From Tremella fuciformis (Eukaryota > Basidiomycota > Tremellomycetes > Tremellales > Tremellaceae): a stretch of DNA of 64,000 nucleotides. Under the pieces are notes generated by a model that saw only the letters and a program-made list of their open reading frames with translations, did not search any database and was not told the origin of the DNA. This document shows, in pieces, positions 63,401 through 64,000 of the stretch. The position numbers and the translations under genes were made by a program. The stretch lies in assembly GCA_032768795.1 (NCBI GenBank), contig CP136493.1:1984001-2048000 (forward strand), in the 5' to 3' direction. Every line of letters starts with the position of its first letter. The stretch's first letter is position 1.

Positions 63401-64000
63401 TTCGCCAAACTCTCAAAATGCCAATTCCACAGCAACGAGGTGGAGTTCCTGGGTTTTGTTCTTAACAAAAACGGCATCAAGATGGACCCAAAGAAGGTGG
63501 AGGCGGTACAAGACTGGCCCACGCCTACGAACTTGAAGGAGACACAATCGTTTGTAGGGTTCGCCAACTTCTACCGCAGATTCATCAGGAACTTTTCGGT
63601 AATAGCCAAATCCTTACACGACTTAACCAAGAAGGGAACGCCCTTCCAATGGGGACCCAAACAGCAGGACGCTTTCGATTCTCTCAAGCGAGCGATGACT
63701 ACGGCTCCCGTACTCAGCCACTACGACCCAGATCTTCCCCTATTACTAGAAACGGACGCGTCGGACTACGCTCTGGGAGCAATCCTGTCACACACCTATC
63801 CAGATGGTACGACCAGACCCATCGCATATGCTTCTCGGAAGATGGATCCGGCAGAACTCAACTATCCAGTTCACGACAAGGAGTTCCTAGCCATCGTGTA
63901 CGCATTCAAGAGTTGGCGACATTACCTCGAAGGTACCCGAGTACGAGTGGTCGTACTATCCGATCACAGAAGTCTAGAGTACTTCTTAACTACCAAGCAA
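60476..64000 (+). CDS. gag-pol: Gag-Pol polyprotein of element B (partial)
   Basis: 1175 codons open to the window edge. Gag: a disordered Pro/Thr-rich start, a glutamine-rich coil, then a capsid-like region (DVFRGDLDRLKLDAFV, EAEQWY, LDRLRQGNMSASEY) and one CCHC knuckle (C-x2-C-x4-H-x4-C at 61781-61822). Protease has LLDTGATSNF at about 62357. Reverse transcriptase has CVDYRKLNAM (about 63011), MPFGLCNAP and YLDDILVYS (about 63308). RNase H begins with ETDASDYALG (about 63750) and is cut in HRSLEYF. Gag and pol share one frame, unlike element A. The start is the first ATG after the candidate LTR. Confidence 0.92.
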   Translation, partial: MSGRPTRQNPTGGAPGIDVQATLPANNSPTSLQIHPQPSSPTTRSSPLSNLEQPLEEQPTTGNSDSRTAPLEAPPTTYPVDTNGVHGSHYLSTRLAEEEIPRVTPFVRGNPPHLSQGPTYQELLDQRTRIEMQLQQMEQARRQPVREPTQPRTSTTEPYMTTTGLNQPVDIKVAAEAAKNIKKPDVFRGDLDRLKLDAFVHQVERYLRIAAPIYPTEELKVIFASGYLRDEAEQWYTGLVDNNQEPTTLVGFMTELRRTFGRHHEEFSAYFELDRLRQGNMSASEYVVKFRTILARTNQSPDTQCMAFYKGLREYLQCELMTQRPRPTFSDFNDLVERTLSIDDADREVHPKHPFQGPNPPGRHQGNTRFNTPSQQVRGHFRPKAGLDTTSNRESPPRTTNKSTTPKPQSGRTSTQQPRGPLSEEERKARIEAGACTYCGKMGHTINNCWTRPQNKLPPHRINVAQTDTTDQTTENHVTGDYADVNSQEGSMATERVNVRLTPPSEPQKRNLRDRFNRVMAKYKGLHKVIPDLGYQEIQGWNEKNLMPEQAEQKTYVAKTQNVVRNYIRKATCRADPSALYLTKTEPLEGSKRTSKEDGVRANYETPTRLFNVPIGLSQIPGETARALLDTGATSNFVDDEYVARHHLPMTKLKRPTPLVMADGRVSEYGLLTHRVQLTVLLGRGFEPYHADFIVSPIRIAHLILGMPFLDKVQPVVDWSARTLAPRDTTDKTSDQATAWLYTAITTAEPPTETELPAEYAHYKDVFDKGQADKLPEHRQFDHAIQLSSDKVPPAGPIYALSPREREELMAYLRENLDKGFIRESRSPAGAPVLFVKKKDGSLRLCVDYRKLNAMTIKNKYPLPLIGDVIDQIRGSTVFTKLDLRGAYNLVRIAEGDEWKTAFRTPFGQYEYLVMPFGLCNAPGSFQLFINHVFHDLLDKYVAVYLDDILVYSKDLEHHTRHVQEVLRRLREYKLFAKLSKCQFHSNEVEFLGFVLNKNGIKMDPKKVEAVQDWPTPTNLKETQSFVGFANFYRRFIRNFSVIAKSLHDLTKKGTPFQWGPKQQDAFDSLKRAMTTAPVLSHYDPDLPLLLETDASDYALGAILSHTYPDGTTRPIAYASRKMDPAELNYPVHDKEFLAIVYAFKSWRHYLEGTRVRVVVLSDHRSLEYFLTTKQ

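Larger units (their letters stand above)
60289..64000 (+). mobile_element. Ty3/gypsy retrotransposon B, 3' truncated by window
   Basis: A candidate short 5' LTR is followed by one uninterrupted gag-pol frame that runs off the window within RNase H. Protein motifs differ clearly from element A (standard MPFGL and YLDD in RT, gag and pol in one frame), so it belongs to another lineage of the same superfamily. No stop or frameshift is seen in 1175 codons, so the copy may be young. Whether it has a chromodomain cannot be seen. Confidence 0.88.

Overview
The window is nuclear DNA of a basidiomycete fungus, most likely a Tremellomycete-type yeast. The basis is many short introns (about 40-60 nt, CTGAC/CTGAT-like branch sites, some GC-AG), fungal gene families, and chromodomain Ty3/gypsy retrotransposons at both edges. 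The exact genus cannot be read from the sequence. Exon-intron models were built by hand from splice signals, frame and family similarity; every multi-exon model given keeps an open frame.

Layout. 1-7455: most of a chromodomain Ty3/gypsy element (gag end, complete pol, 3' LTR) that carries an antisense, intron-containing gene with a Zn2Cys6-like cysteine cluster; the element sits inside a Tc1/mariner transposase gene. 7861-7937: an intron-bearing tRNA-Gly(GCC). 8220-10557: two tandem RNase III + dsRBD genes, the second with altered catalytic acids. 10735-11156: a MITE-like element. 11454-21649: four tandem paralogues of a five-exon gene family I do not recognise. 22235-22842: a small proline-rich gene.

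23088-33358 looks like a sugar-utilisation cluster: a phytanoyl-CoA dioxygenase-family enzyme, an MFS sugar transporter, a Zn2Cys6 fungal transcription factor and an intracellular GH3 beta-glucosidase with PA14 insert. The PhyH/MFS and regulator/glucosidase divergent promoters share a near-identical 15-mer with two TCCG half-sites, a plausible target of the resident regulator.

33589-47245 is a housekeeping core: TOR kinase (20 exons, about 2401 aa), RNA polymerase III subunit RPC34 with a large charged insertion, a TMEM205-like membrane protein and a vacuolar carboxypeptidase Y-type protease.

47599-59723 is a second array of small, unrecognised genes. Several share an amphipathic helix followed by a W-x-[IV]-x-W strand motif and an acidic W-x-E-E segment, and one member is frameshifted. 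60289-64000 is the 5' part of a second, different Ty3/gypsy element with one open gag-pol frame running off the window.

The best candidates for undescribed biology are the four-gene array, the small-protein array and the antisense gene in the first retroelement.
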